A stretch of 64,000 nucleotides of DNA from Bacillota bacterium (GCA_023435895.1 JAEZLH010000007.1:62001-126000), one strand, 5' to 3'. Counted from the stretch's first letter, positions 54,200 through 63,446 are shown. Program-made: numbers and translations. The notes: generated by a model not told the origin, from the letters alone.

Positions 54200-56035
54200 T
54201 TAAGAAAGAGTCGCCTCTTTTTCATCAAATAATGCTTCAAATTCTTCTCTCGTGATTCGTTCCTTCTGAATTAACAGATCTGCACAGGACTCCAAAATTG
54301 CTCGATGCTCAATCAAGACACGCTTTGCCTCCTGATAACATTCATCAATGATAGTACGAACCTCTTCGTCAATTTTGTTGGCAACACTCTCACTAAAGCT
54401 TCTGGTATGTGCTAAATCCCTTCCGATAAATACCTCATCATCGTCATTGTCATAGTTAACCATACCCACAGAGTTTGAGAAGCCATATCTGGTAACCATT
54501 GCCCTTGCTGTTTTCGTTGCAACCTTAATATCGTTGGATGCACCCGTTGTGATATCATCAAGAACCAATTCCTCTGCAGCTCTTCCCGCAAGATCTACAA
54601 CAATCTCCTGTCTCATCCTGCTCTTTGTATTGAACATTTCATCCTTTTCCGGAAGAGGCATTGTAAAACCTGCTGCACCGTTACCGGTAGGAATAATAGA
54701 AATAGTATATACGGGTCCCACATCAGGGAGCTTATGGAACAGAATCGCATGACCCGCTTCATGGTATGCGGTAATTCTCTTTTCTTTCTCTGTGATTACC
54801 TTGCTCTTCTTCTCTGTTCCGATTCCTACTTTAATAAAGGATTTCTTAATATCTTCATCGGTGATAAAGCTTCTGTCATCCTTTGCTGCTCCAATTGCAG
54901 CTTCATTCAACAGATTCTCCAAATCAGCACCGGTAAAACCTGCGGTTGTCTGAGCCACCTGTTTCAGGTCAACATCATCACCCAAAGGCTTGCCTTTTGC
55001 GTGAACTTGAAGGATTTCTTCTCTTCCCTTTACATCTGGGCGACCCACCGTTACTTTACGGTCAAAGCGTCCGGGTCTTAATATAGCCGGATCTAATATA
55101 TCCACACGGTTGGTTGCTGCCATTACGATAATGCCTTCATTGGTTCCAAATCCATCCATCTCAACCAACAATTGGTTAAGTGTCTGTTCTCTTTCATCAT
55201 GACCGCCGCCCATGCCGGTTCCTCTTCTTCTTGCAACCGCGTCAATTTCATCAATAAAGACAATACAAGGAGAATTTTTCTTTGCATCTTCAAATAAATC
55301 TCTTACTCTGGATGCACCAACACCTACGAACATTTCTACAAAGTCAGAACCTGAGATGGAGAAGAACGGTACTCCCGCTTCGCCTGCTACCGCCTTGCCA
55401 AGTAAAGTCTTACCTGTTCCGGGAGGTCCTACTAAGAGAACGCCTTTTGGTATTCTTGCCCCTAGCTGAATATATTTCTTGGGAGACTTTAGGAAATCAA
55501 CAATTTCTCTAAGTTCTTCCTTTTCTTCTTCCAGACCCGCAACATTCTTAAAGGTGACATTTTTATTCTCATCTGTGGTCATCTTTGCCCGGCTCTTGCC
55601 AAAGTTCATGACCTTGCTATTGCCTCCGCCCACAGATGCCTGATTAGACAAGAAGGAGAATAGTACAATAATTACCACAAATACCAAAACATATGGCAAT
55701 ATTGTTGTCAGCCATATACTTGGCTTTTCTATATTATGAACCACAGGGGTTAAGCCAGCATTTCTGGCATATTTATTGACTTCATTAACATCGGTGGACT
55801 GGAATGTTTTTTCCTTTTTATCCTTGGTTGTAACGGTTACCTGACCGTTTGGAACCTCTTGGCTCGGATATATATTAATCGCTTCAACCTGTTCATTTTT
55901 AACATCCTTCATAAACTGCACTTCAGAATATTCTCCAGAATCCTTAAAGTCAAAGATTCTTGAAGCATATAAGGTAGCTATCACGATAAGTAAAATGATA
56001 ATATACCAGCCATAGCCTTTTATCTGTTTTCTCAC
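54200..56035 (-). CDS. ftsH: ATP-dependent zinc metalloprotease FtsH
   Basis: A 611-residue membrane AAA protease. Two membrane helices (about 8-25 and 108-130) frame a ~80-residue extracytosolic domain. Walker A is GPPGTGKTLLGKA near residue 206, Walker B CIVFIDEIDAV near 260, and the zinc site HEAGH lies near 430 with a third ligand Asp in DDITTGASNDIK near 505. It degrades membrane and short-lived cytosolic proteins and is required for sporulation in relatives. It is downstream of hpt and tilS, as in many Firmicutes, and the last gene of that operon. Confidence 0.97.
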   Translation of the reverse strand: MRKQIKGYGWYIIILLIVIATLYASRIFDFKDSGEYSEVQFMKDVKNEQVEAINIYPSQEVPNGQVTVTTKDKKEKTFQSTDVNEVNKYARNAGLTPVVHNIEKPSIWLTTILPYVLVFVVIIVLFSFLSNQASVGGGNSKVMNFGKSRAKMTTDENKNVTFKNVAGLEEEKEELREIVDFLKSPKKYIQLGARIPKGVLLVGPPGTGKTLLGKAVAGEAGVPFFSISGSDFVEMFVGVGASRVRDLFEDAKKNSPCIVFIDEIDAVARRRGTGMGGGHDEREQTLNQLLVEMDGFGTNEGIIVMAATNRVDILDPAILRPGRFDRKVTVGRPDVKGREEILQVHAKGKPLGDDVDLKQVAQTTAGFTGADLENLLNEAAIGAAKDDRSFITDEDIKKSFIKVGIGTEKKSKVITEKEKRITAYHEAGHAILFHKLPDVGPVYTISIIPTGNGAAGFTMPLPEKDEMFNTKSRMRQEIVVDLAGRAAEELVLDDITTGASNDIKVATKTARAMVTRYGFSNSVGMVNYDNDDDEVFIGRDLAHTRSFSESVANKIDEEVRTIIDECYQEAKRVLIEHRAILESCADLLIQKERITREEFEALFDEKEATLS

Positions 56036-56134
56036 TAAACAACCTCCCTACTTTTTATTTTAGCAAACCAATTTCTCTTATAATATACGTCAACCAAAAA
56101 AAGATGTTCGCACTCTTTTATGGCTGTATAAATT

Positions 56135-56653
56135 CTATTCCACAACTCCAATGTAAGGCAGATTTCGATAGAGTTGATCATAATCAAGACCATAGCCAAC
56201 CACAAACTCATCCGGAATTACAAAACCAACATATTTTACTTCAACTTCTTTTTCTCTTCTGTCCGGTTTATCAAGCAGTGTACAGATAGTCAAACTTTCC
56301 GGCGCCCTTGTTCCAAGCAAATCCTTCAGGTGTGCAAGAGTTCTACCGGAATCAATAATATCTTCAATAATAATAACATTTCTTCCTTGAATGGATTCGT
56401 CCAAATCCTTTAAAATTCTAACTCTTCCTGAGCTTACTGTTTCGCTTCCGTAACTGGATACCGACATAAAATCCAGTGTTACTGGAATCGTAATTCTCTT
56501 TGCAAGCTCACAGCAGAAGAAGACACTTCCTTTTAAGATACAGATAAGATGAACGCTTTGCCCTTCATAATCTTTGCTGATTTGCTCAGCCAATTCCTTA
56601 ATTCTTAAGTCAACCTTTTCTTCAGAAATCATGACTTTAACGTCTCGTAACAT
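56135..56653 (-). CDS. hpt: Hypoxanthine phosphoribosyltransferase
   Basis: A 172-residue purine salvage enzyme. The PRPP-binding loop VIIIEDIIDSGRTLAHL lies near residue 98, with LICILKGSVFFCCELAKRI near 36 and VGYGLDYDQLYRNLPYIGVV at the end. It makes IMP or GMP from hypoxanthine or guanine. ATG 56653 has GGAGG upstream and overlaps the 3' end of tilS by 25 bases, which implies translational coupling in the tilS-hpt-ftsH operon. Confidence 0.96.
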   Translation of the reverse strand: MLRDVKVMISEEKVDLRIKELAEQISKDYEGQSVHLICILKGSVFFCCELAKRITIPVTLDFMSVSSYGSETVSSGRVRILKDLDESIQGRNVIIIEDIIDSGRTLAHLKDLLGTRAPESLTICTLLDKPDRREKEVEVKYVGFVIPDEFVVGYGLDYDQLYRNLPYIGVVE

Positions 56654-58089
56654 ACAATGTCCTCCAAATCAATCATTTTCATCAATAGTACATTTTTTGT
56701 GGTTTCATCCACTTTATATTTTTCACTGATACGTTCCCCTAATCCGGGAATCCACATTATGTGACTGCCATCGGTAATAAGAAGCTGGCTGTCTCTTTGC
56801 TTTTGAGGGATTTTATGGTCAATAAAATAATCCTTTAGCTTCTTCCTTCCTCCTGCAGCATTCACCTGGAGAAAGTCTCCTTCTCTTCTTGTTCTGATTT
56901 CAACAGCATTCTCTATTTTATCATAATCAAACCACTTGATACAACTACTTTTCGGAATCGGTTCATCTTTTTTGTAGGATATTAGTTGCGTTTCCAGCCT
57001 TTTCCCGATTTCAGCTATCAAAATCTCACCAGGAATTTCTAGAGTGATTGCAGGAAAGGGGGTTAGCTCCTTTTTTTCTCCTTTTGATGGTTTCAATCGA
57101 AATATCCTAATAGAGTCATAACCCTTTTCCCCTATTAGCTGATACGGTAGATTTACATACCTTCCGACCTGCTTCACTTTCAGGGACAGAATTGATTCCA
57201 CATGTTTTAATTCCAAATCCTTATGACTTCCCGCGCAAAGCTCCAACACTCTTTTGATTATACCCTTTTGAATCACTATGTCTTCCTTCTCAAGACTCTG
57301 AATATTTATCTGATATACATTATCTTTTTGCACGACCAAAGTATGGAATCGATCCGAAACCATGTTCTCAATATAAAGATATGCCTCTTTTAGCTGTGAC
57401 GCAGCGTCAATGATATGATCCACAGTGCCAACATTTATCTCTGAGGTTGCATAAGGAAGTATTCGATTCCTGATTTTATTCCTGGTATAGTCCTCTGTAA
57501 GGTTGGTAGAATCTGTTTTATAATCAATCTTCTCTCTTTTCAGAAATTCCTCTATCTCTCTTCTCTCAGCAAAAAGAATTGGTCTGATAATCGTAGCTTC
57601 ACTATCTTCTTCTACCATCTCTCGCGTTGGATCAATTCCAGTCAACCCTTTTATCCCCGTTCCACGGAATAAATGAAAAAGAATCGTCTCTGCATTATCG
57701 TTTTTATTATGTGCAATTGCTATTTTATTACACTCATTTTTTCTACAACTTTCTAAAAAAGCCTGATACCTGACCTTTCTTCCAGCTTCCTCCTCGGAAA
57801 GTCCTTCCTTCTTTGCAATCTCCTTCACAGAATAAAAATAAGAATCAATTTCCAACTTCCACCTCTTACAAAGCTCCTTTACAAAAGCTTCATCTTCAAA
57901 AGCTTCCTCTCCTCTTATCCCGTGATTGACATGGACTACCCTAATCTCTGCTCCCACTTCTTTACAAACCGATATCAGAACATACAAAAGGCAGACAGAA
58001 TCTGCACCACCGGACACACCTACAACTATCCTATCTCCCTTTTCTATCATTTTATTCAATTTAATGTAGTCCCATGCTCTTTGAATCAT
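56629..58089 (-). CDS. tilS: tRNA(Ile) lysidine synthetase
   Basis: A 486-residue enzyme that converts the CAU anticodon wobble C of tRNA-Ile2 to lysidine. The PP-loop VGVSGGADSVCLLYVL lies near residue 23-38. AHNKNDNAETILFHLFRGTG near 128 and TEDYTRNKIRNRILP near 208 are family motifs. The TilS C-terminal domain (about 400-480) includes GGRKKLKDYFIDHKIPQKQRD. Its ATG 58089 is just downstream of spoIIE. The order spoIIE-tilS-hpt-ftsH matches the Bacillus pattern. Confidence 0.95.
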   Translation of the reverse strand: MIQRAWDYIKLNKMIEKGDRIVVGVSGGADSVCLLYVLISVCKEVGAEIRVVHVNHGIRGEEAFEDEAFVKELCKRWKLEIDSYFYSVKEIAKKEGLSEEEAGRKVRYQAFLESCRKNECNKIAIAHNKNDNAETILFHLFRGTGIKGLTGIDPTREMVEEDSEATIIRPILFAERREIEEFLKREKIDYKTDSTNLTEDYTRNKIRNRILPYATSEINVGTVDHIIDAASQLKEAYLYIENMVSDRFHTLVVQKDNVYQINIQSLEKEDIVIQKGIIKRVLELCAGSHKDLELKHVESILSLKVKQVGRYVNLPYQLIGEKGYDSIRIFRLKPSKGEKKELTPFPAITLEIPGEILIAEIGKRLETQLISYKKDEPIPKSSCIKWFDYDKIENAVEIRTRREGDFLQVNAAGGRKKLKDYFIDHKIPQKQRDSQLLITDGSHIMWIPGLGERISEKYKVDETTKNVLLMKMIDLEDIVCYETLKS

Positions 58090-58182
58090 CTTTATCCTAT
58101 CTTTTCAATTATTTCCTTGAAAATATCAATCTTATTCTAACTGTTTTATTTTAATTTTTCAATGAAATTTTCTCATTTATCT

Positions 58183-60471
58183 CTATTTAAGCCAAATTCC
58201 GGCGGTAATTACCGTCATATCATCCTTAGGGGTATAATTAGTCTGGGACAAGCTGATATCCAGAATCCGATTGGCAATCTCTTGTGGATTACTACCGGAA
58301 ATACCCATAATCAATTGTTCCATAGCAGCTTCTTTGTCTTCCTCCTTTAGGCTATCAAGTACCCCGTCCGTAACCATAATTATAATATCCCCTTCATAGA
58401 GCTTCTTGGTAACCGTATCATAATCCACATTACCAAACATCCCAATGGGCAGCGTAGTGGAACGAATTGTTTCAACCCAATTTTCCCGTTTGATAAAAGC
58501 CGCCGCTGCTCCAATTTTGATAAATTCACACATTCCTGTAAACTGATTAATAATGCTTAAGTCAATGGTAGAGAAGGTCTGCCTGTCCGATTTCAGTACC
58601 AGACTTGAATTAATCAGTTTAATTGCAGTCTCTGCTTTAAAGCCCGATTCTATCATTTGCTCCAGCAAAGACATCACCATTTCGCTCTCATCACTTGCCT
58701 CTTTACCGGTTCCCATTCCATCCGATAATGCCAGCATATACTCACCATTCTCCATATTAAGTAGCGAAAAATTATCCCCGGATACATTCTCCTTCATGGT
58801 TCTTGCAACTCCGGTTAATACTTTAAATTTTGTATCCTCTACAAACGCAAAGTTCTCCATCTCGCCTGATATCACTGACTTTGAGGATTCTGATACCCTC
58901 ATACGTGTACCAATTACCTCGGATATTACTGCTGCGGCCTCCTTGGCAGTGATACATCTTCCGGTATTACAAGATGCACTCAAATATACCTCTTTTCTCT
59001 TATCCCCCCGTTCAAATATGGTAATGTCTTTGGCATGAATATGCTCTGCTCGCAACCTTCTATCTAAGCGATCTTCCTCAGAATGCGGTGACTGTGCTGT
59101 TTCATAGATTTCTCCGCTGATGTCTTGAATTACCGAGGATACATCTTTTAGCTGCTCTGCAATCACCTCCCTGCTCTCAGACATTCTGCTATTCCAGATT
59201 TTATTGAGTTTAACAATTTCAAATCCCCGATTGGTTTCTCTGATGAAGTCATCCACACAAATACAATCCTGCATAAAGTAATCCGGTATGTCTTCTTTTT
59301 CTATACTCCCTTTCTTTTCCGCTGCTTCAAACAAAGCACATGCTGCCTGATAAGTCTGATTGAATTTTGTATCCCAACAGTTATTACAATTTTTACAGTT
59401 CTTACATAGCTTATCCGATATATCCTCAAAAATTCCATTAATATCATTTTGTAACACTTTTGTTTGATTTTCCGATATGGTATCCAATGTCTTTGATAAC
59501 TTTAAAAAGGACTCCGAAAAAATCCTCATTCTTGTTTTTGCAATCTTTCTCAGGTTTTGGGCTGCCAACATCTCCTGCCTCCCCGTCCCGCCTGCTGCCT
59601 CCGCGCGATAGATAAGATTGTTTGGAAGTAACAGAAAAAGTATGACTGCAGAAACCAATGCCCCTACCTCTCGTGTATTGAGCTTTATACTTTCTCCAAC
59701 AGAACTTAATAATGCTGCAGTGATCAAATATATGGTTGCCGTAGGAAATCGCCCCATCTCCCTGAAAATCGCCGGAATAATTCCCATCATGGTCAGCATC
59801 CCCACATCAGAAAGCGCTGCTCCCCGCAAACTAAGCGCAAAGCCGCACACCGCTCCAGTTATGGTTCCCTGTCCAACACCATATTTATATGTAAAAAATA
59901 AGATAACAAAAAATACTACTGTCTCTAGTGGTGCCAAATAATCGTTTTTAAATTCCGGAATTGCATATACACACACCGCCATCATCACTGCAATACTGAC
60001 CATTTGTTCATTGGTCATTTTATATCCCTTTACACTTTGTATAATATAATCGATTCCATTCTTAAACATAACACCCGATATAATCACAATTACGGTTTCC
60101 AAAAATGCCACTGTCAAATAGTTGACCAGCTGTGTACCCGGGCTAATCTCTAGAGTGGAAAATATAAAAAGCAATGCGGATGGAATGGTATACATTACAG
60201 GGAGAGGTATTGCTCTGTTCTTAATCCATGGTATTTCAAATAAAATTAAGCTCGTTAGGAGTGCCAATGTATACTTTAAAATTTGCGTAGAACCCATCAC
60301 GGATGCTACACCCAAAAAGGAAACAGCAAATGCAGCTCCCCCTCCCGTCTTTCCAAGATAAGATGCTGTAAAATATCCGATTGCTAATGGGTTCATTCCA
60401 AAGAATGCTGCCCTTGATACTACAAACCCCAATAAATGAACTAATAATATTCTCCGATTAATGCCTTTCAT
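58183..60471 (-). CDS. spoIIE: Stage II sporulation protein E (SpoIIE)
   Basis: A 762-residue membrane serine phosphatase. The N-terminal ~320 residues hold about ten membrane helices. A regulatory central part follows, with a cysteine cluster CKNCKNCNNCW near 380 (noteworthy as possible metal-binding). The C-terminal PP2C-type domain (about 540-760) has SDGMGTGKEASDESE near 605 and VTDGVLDS near 704, whose Asp residues bind Mn. It dephosphorylates SpoIIAA to activate sigma-F in the forespore. ATG 60471 has GGGAGG upstream. Its promoter carries Spo0A boxes (see entry). Confidence 0.95.
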   Translation of the reverse strand: MKGINRRILLVHLLGFVVSRAAFFGMNPLAIGYFTASYLGKTGGGAAFAVSFLGVASVMGSTQILKYTLALLTSLILFEIPWIKNRAIPLPVMYTIPSALLFIFSTLEISPGTQLVNYLTVAFLETVIVIISGVMFKNGIDYIIQSVKGYKMTNEQMVSIAVMMAVCVYAIPEFKNDYLAPLETVVFFVILFFTYKYGVGQGTITGAVCGFALSLRGAALSDVGMLTMMGIIPAIFREMGRFPTATIYLITAALLSSVGESIKLNTREVGALVSAVILFLLLPNNLIYRAEAAGGTGRQEMLAAQNLRKIAKTRMRIFSESFLKLSKTLDTISENQTKVLQNDINGIFEDISDKLCKNCKNCNNCWDTKFNQTYQAACALFEAAEKKGSIEKEDIPDYFMQDCICVDDFIRETNRGFEIVKLNKIWNSRMSESREVIAEQLKDVSSVIQDISGEIYETAQSPHSEEDRLDRRLRAEHIHAKDITIFERGDKRKEVYLSASCNTGRCITAKEAAAVISEVIGTRMRVSESSKSVISGEMENFAFVEDTKFKVLTGVARTMKENVSGDNFSLLNMENGEYMLALSDGMGTGKEASDESEMVMSLLEQMIESGFKAETAIKLINSSLVLKSDRQTFSTIDLSIINQFTGMCEFIKIGAAAAFIKRENWVETIRSTTLPIGMFGNVDYDTVTKKLYEGDIIIMVTDGVLDSLKEEDKEAAMEQLIMGISGSNPQEIANRILDISLSQTNYTPKDDMTVITAGIWLK

Positions 60472-60533
60472 TATGAATGATCCTCCCGTTTCTGCCAATA
60501 AGATTCTTGTCTTAGCTTTAAGACTGTGCTGTC

Positions 60534-60601
60534 ATTATAGGCATACCTCTCCAAAATCTTTGTCAAATCAAATACTGCCTTCCCTTAAACTTTTTGACAA
60601 T
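60534..60601 (-). promoter_or_regulatory. Spo0A-activated sigma-A promoter of spoIIE, 21-bp spacing
   Basis: On the minus strand a perfect -35 TTGACA (60566-60561) and a perfect -10 TATAAT (60539-60534) are 21 bases apart. A perfect Spo0A box TTTGTCAAA (read on the plus strand, 60559-60567) overlaps the -35, and a second near-perfect box, ATTGTCAAA on the minus strand, lies at 60601-60593. Unusually wide spacing combined with Spo0A boxes is the known arrangement of Bacillus spoIIE and spoIIG promoters. Confidence 0.85.
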
Positions 60602-60792
60602 AACTCCATGGAAAAGGTGAATATCCCGAATATAGGGAGCTCATTCTATTTAAGAACATAACAAAAGACCCATTTCATTTTTTCGATTAATCCCCTCTTA
60701 AAAAGCCGCTCCTCACCGATTAACTTTAATGAAAAATTCAGATTTCTAAATCGTAACACAAAATAAAGTGTTCAAGATTTATATTTAAGACA

Positions 60793-60942
60793 CTATCTTG
60801 TATGAGAAATAATATTACCAATTTCCATCATTCTTTGTATAGATTTTCTATCCACTTCACCAATATCACCCTCTGGTTGATATTGATTCTATAAACCTAT
60901 CTCTTCCCATGTAGAAGAATGCAGAAATCTTTTTTCTTTCAT
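60793..60942 (-). pseudogene. Possible remnant of a small gene upstream of spoIIE
   Basis: From ATG 60942 the minus strand reads MKEKRFLHSSTWEEIGL, then an in-frame TAG at codon 18, then NQYQPEGDIGEVDRKSI and QRMMEIGNIISHTR to a stop at 60793. The text is protein-like (many charged residues, amphipathic) and may be a decayed gene or a selenocysteine-like readthrough only by chance. Low confidence. Confidence 0.25.
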
Positions 60943-61003
60943 GCTATAGGATCTTGATTAACACGATCGCAAAAACCACCCACGACATAAAAGGGTACAA
61001 AAA

Positions 61004-61028
61004 AAGGAAGTTGATTAACAACTTCCTT
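61004..61028 (-). terminator. Terminator after tRNA-Met
   Basis: Perfect 10-bp stem AAGGAAGTTG/CAACTTCCTT with a five-base loop, followed on the minus strand by TTTTTTTGT. It begins a few bases after the tRNA 3' end. Confidence 0.9.
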
Positions 61029-61034
61029 AATAAA

Positions 61035-61108
61035 TAGCGAAGGACGGATTTGAACCGCCGACACCGCGGGTATGAACCGCGTGCTCTCGCCAACTGAGCT
61101 ACTTCGCC
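61035..61108 (-). tRNA. tRNA-Met (anticodon CAU)
   Basis: A 74-nt tRNA gene, CCA not encoded. Acceptor stem GGCGAAG pairs with CTTCGCT (first pair G-T), discriminator A. The anticodon arm is CGCGG-TTCATAC-CCGCG, anticodon CAU. The T arm is CGGCGGTTCAAATCCGTCC-like with GTTCAAATC. The first pair G-T rather than the C-A mismatch of initiators, and the lack of tRNA-Ile2 features, point to the elongator Met tRNA. It lies between divIC and spoIIE, as in several Clostridia. Confidence 0.93.
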
Positions 61109-61297
61109 AAAGTCACGAACCTTATTATATCTTTTAAATGATTGCTTGTCAATCATTTTATTAAAGATTCTTAATTCGCACAGTAATCATTGCTACGGTT
61201 CACTTCCTGATAAAGTTAAGGATATGATTTCGGAAAATATTTCTTAAGCATTCTTTAACCCTATACCTTTGAGCGAGTAAATGTAAACTATGATAAA

Positions 61298-61585
61298 CTA
61301 TTTCTTTGGCTGAAATATTATTTCGTCCTTATAAACAAGATTCAATTGCTTTCTGGCGATATCTTCTATGTACTTTCTTGTTTTCGTATATTCCTTCTTA
61401 TCTTTGATTTCATCCTTACGACTATTCTCTTTATCGATATCCTTATTTACGCTCGCCAGAGTCTGCTCTGCTGCTGCTTTCTCTTGAGCCAATCCCACCT
61501 TACTGTAGGAAACAATTCCACAAAGGATCAATACAACAAATGCCACCATTCCAAGTCCCTTTTTTGTTTTCTTTCTCCTTCTCAT
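61298..61585 (-). CDS. divIC: Septum formation initiator, DivIC/FtsB family
   Basis: A 95-residue bitopic cell-division protein. A short basic cytosolic start (MRRRKKTKKG) leads to one membrane helix (about 11-30) and a coiled coil (about 38-70) with KEYTKTRKYIEDIARKQLNLVYKDEIIF, the usual DivIC C-terminal pattern. ATG 61585 is chosen because AGGAGAGG precedes it; the frame also opens with TTG at 61606. In Bacillus it joins FtsL and DivIB at the septum. It follows yabQ by 57 bases. Confidence 0.9.
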   Translation of the reverse strand: MRRRKKTKKGLGMVAFVVLILCGIVSYSKVGLAQEKAAAEQTLASVNKDIDKENSRKDEIKDKKEYTKTRKYIEDIARKQLNLVYKDEIIFQPKK

Positions 61586-61642
61586 ACCGATATCCTCTCC
61601 TATCAATCAACTAGGACTACTTGTCCACCCTCTATTTATCTT

Positions 61643-62329
61643 TTACTTATCTCTTTTCTTAAGTGGAACCGGATGTACTTCCACAACTCTTCTGGCACTC
61701 ATCTCTGGAACGGGTTGTTTCTTCCCATCTTGCGTTTGAGGCTTTCTGTTGCCTTTCTTTTCTCCAGCTTTCTTATCCCCGGCTTTCTTTTTAGCTGATT
61801 TTATATCATCCAACCGTTGCTTTTTCTTTCTCTTTTCTTCCCTCTTTAATTGTCTCTTTGTCAAAGACTTTTGCTTTTTTGCTGACAGTCTTATTCTAAC
61901 TGATTGCATCCTTTTTTTCAATCTTTTGTTGTGGTAATTTATTACTATTTTACCCTTCTTAGCGACGAATTTTGCTATTTTAATTACTTTTCTGATAATA
62001 AGCAGGAAGGGTGAAAGTATCATATGAATTAGTTTAGTAAGAAGGGTAACAAACGCCTCACTAATTGCCATATGATAGACCGTCATACCAATTGCCATTC
62101 CTAATACAGAGAATCCACGTATAATTCCGTTGTTCTCTTTGTACATCATAATAAAGATGAACAAGCTTGCGCAAACCCAGAAAATCAAATCTTCCATTGA
62201 TATCAAAAAATATCCATGTTTTATGATCCTGCGAAATATTCTTATCACATCATATACCATTAAAAGAAGGGCGCCCCACAATATGGACACCAGAAAAAAT
62301 TGCAGTTCTACTGAAATTGCATGACTCAT
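61643..62329 (-). CDS. yabQ: Spore cortex biosynthesis protein YabQ
   Basis: A 228-residue protein. The N-terminal ~110 residues form three to four membrane helices, with QLFLVSILWGALLLMVYDVIRIFRR and DLIFWVCASLFIFIMMYKENNGIIRGF being the characteristic YabQ text. The C-terminal part is a very lysine/arginine-rich cytosolic tail (residues about 120-228) with many KK runs. YabQ is needed for cortex formation in the outer forespore membrane. It overlaps nothing but lies nine bases after yabP, so the two are co-transcribed. Confidence 0.92.
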   Translation of the reverse strand: MSHAISVELQFFLVSILWGALLLMVYDVIRIFRRIIKHGYFLISMEDLIFWVCASLFIFIMMYKENNGIIRGFSVLGMAIGMTVYHMAISEAFVTLLTKLIHMILSPFLLIIRKVIKIAKFVAKKGKIVINYHNKRLKKRMQSVRIRLSAKKQKSLTKRQLKREEKRKKKQRLDDIKSAKKKAGDKKAGEKKGNRKPQTQDGKKQPVPEMSARRVVEVHPVPLKKRDK

Positions 62330-62338
62330 ACAGACCTC

Positions 62339-62629
62339 CTATTTAAAAAGCCTGCCAAAGATAGATTCCCCACTTTTCCCAGTAGCCCCATCAGAATAAG
62401 TCAAGCTATCAATACGCCCGTCAATATCAACTTCACCCTTTTCAAGTGTTAGCCGGTTTACATGAAGTTCACTTCCCCGTATCATTAAAACTCCTTGCTC
62501 TGTTTGAAGTAATACTTCCCCTGCATCAAAGGAGAGAACATCATTTACACCTGTTATTGTCGCTGCTTTTCTTGCAGTAATATTCAACTTATGCCCTTTT
62601 AATGTATTCTGCAACTGTCTTTCTTCCAT
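62339..62629 (-). CDS. yabP: Sporulation protein YabP
   Basis: A 96-residue soluble protein of the YabP/YqfC family with text LNITARKAATITGVNDVLSFDAGEVLLQTEQGVLMIRGSELHVNRLTLEKGEVDIDGRIDSLTYSD. In Bacillus the yabP-yabQ pair is sigma-E controlled and acts in the mother cell. GAGGAGG precedes ATG 62629. A candidate sigma-E promoter (62696-62726) lies upstream. Confidence 0.93.
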   Translation of the reverse strand: MEERQLQNTLKGHKLNITARKAATITGVNDVLSFDAGEVLLQTEQGVLMIRGSELHVNRLTLEKGEVDIDGRIDSLTYSDGATGKSGESIFGRLFK

Positions 62630-62695
62630 AGAAAAAGCCTCCTCATATTATAACTGGCATATTTCGTTCAAAAGTTGAACAAGATATACCTTGTT

Positions 62696-62726
62696 AAGTA
62701 TATGAGAAGACTTCATACTTCATGAC
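62696..62726 (-). promoter_or_regulatory. Candidate sigma-E-type promoter for yabP-yabQ
   Basis: On the minus strand GTCATGAAG (62726-62718) and CATATACTT (62704-62696) are about 13 bases apart, near the sigma-E consensus (GTCATATT, 14, CATACAAT). The match is partial, but sigma-E control is known for this operon in Bacillus. Confidence 0.4.
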
Positions 62727-62785
62727 ACATCCGAATGACATTGAGTTTTCAAAATAATACCGGAACAGAATTCTGTAAAATAGTG

Positions 62786-63025
62786 TTACAGATATCGATA
62801 TAGTTCCTTGGCATCATCCTTTCTGGTAGTTTCCTGAACATCTAACACCTCTACCTTGACTGCTTTACTACCAAAACCCACCTCTATCACATCCCCTATC
62901 TTAACTGTTGCGGATGCTTTGGCAGGATTGCCGTTAATCATAACTCTTCCGGCATCACAGGCTTCATTGGCAATGGTTCTTCTCTTAATAATCCTGGATA
63001 CCTTTAAAAATTTATCTAATCTCAA
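62786..63025 (-). CDS. rqcP: S4-domain RNA-binding protein RqcP (YabO)
   Basis: A 79-residue S4 RNA-binding protein. It aligns from MRLDKFLKVSRIIKRRT with Bacillus YabO, then AGRVMINGNPAKASATVKIGD, and ends ELYRYL. The start is called as TTG 63025, five bases after GGAGG, because the family begins MRLDKFL; the frame opens at ATG 63037, which lies on the ribosome site. RqcP works in ribosome-associated quality control with RqcH, adding alanine tails. It sits just downstream of hup. Confidence 0.88.
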   Translation of the reverse strand: MRLDKFLKVSRIIKRRTIANEACDAGRVMINGNPAKASATVKIGDVIEVGFGSKAVKVEVLDVQETTRKDDAKELYRYL

Positions 63026-63062
63026 AACAACCTCCAAAACGTTAATTTTTTCAATAATAAAA

Positions 63063-63114
63063 AGGCTGTTTTAAAGCCTTTCCCCCTAGTAGGAAACCGG
63101 AATTAAAACAGCCT
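63063..63114 (-). terminator. Hairpin between hup and rqcP
   Basis: AGGCTGTTTTAA (63063-63074) pairs exactly with TTAAAACAGCCT (63103-63114), loop of 28 bases. It is a terminator for hup with read-through to rqcP possible; a short A/T-rich tract follows on the minus strand. Confidence 0.6.
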
Positions 63115-63131
63115 CTTTTGTCTACAATCAA

Positions 63132-63407
63132 CTATGCGTTGATAACATCCTTTAAAGCCTTACCTGCTTTGAACTTAGGTGCTTTAGAAGCAGCAATTGT
63201 AATAGTTTCCTTTGTTAAAGGATTTCTGCCGGTTCTAGCGGGTCTCTCGGATACTTCGAAAGTACCGAAGCCAACTAACTGAACCTTCTCGCCTTTTGTT
63301 AATTCTTCTGTAACGACATCAATAAAAGCTTTTAATGCTTTTTCAGAATCCTTTTTGGAAAATTCTGTCTTTTCAGCAATAGCCGCAACTAATTCTGCTT
63401 TGTTCAT
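63132..63407 (-). CDS. hup: HU family DNA-binding protein
   Basis: A 91-residue nucleoid protein. It begins MNKAELVAAIAEKTEFSKKDSEKALKAF and carries VGFGTFEVSERPARTGRNPLT near residues 45-65 (the beta-arm PARxxRNP motif), the hallmark of HU. It binds and bends DNA. GGAGG precedes ATG 63407. It is divided from mazG by about 40 bases and lies in the usual mazG-hup-rqcP order. Confidence 0.97.
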   Translation of the reverse strand: MNKAELVAAIAEKTEFSKKDSEKALKAFIDVVTEELTKGEKVQLVGFGTFEVSERPARTGRNPLTKETITIAASKAPKFKAGKALKDVINA

Positions 63408-63446
63408 GGATTTTACTCCTCCTCTAACGTATTTATTATATTTTAT

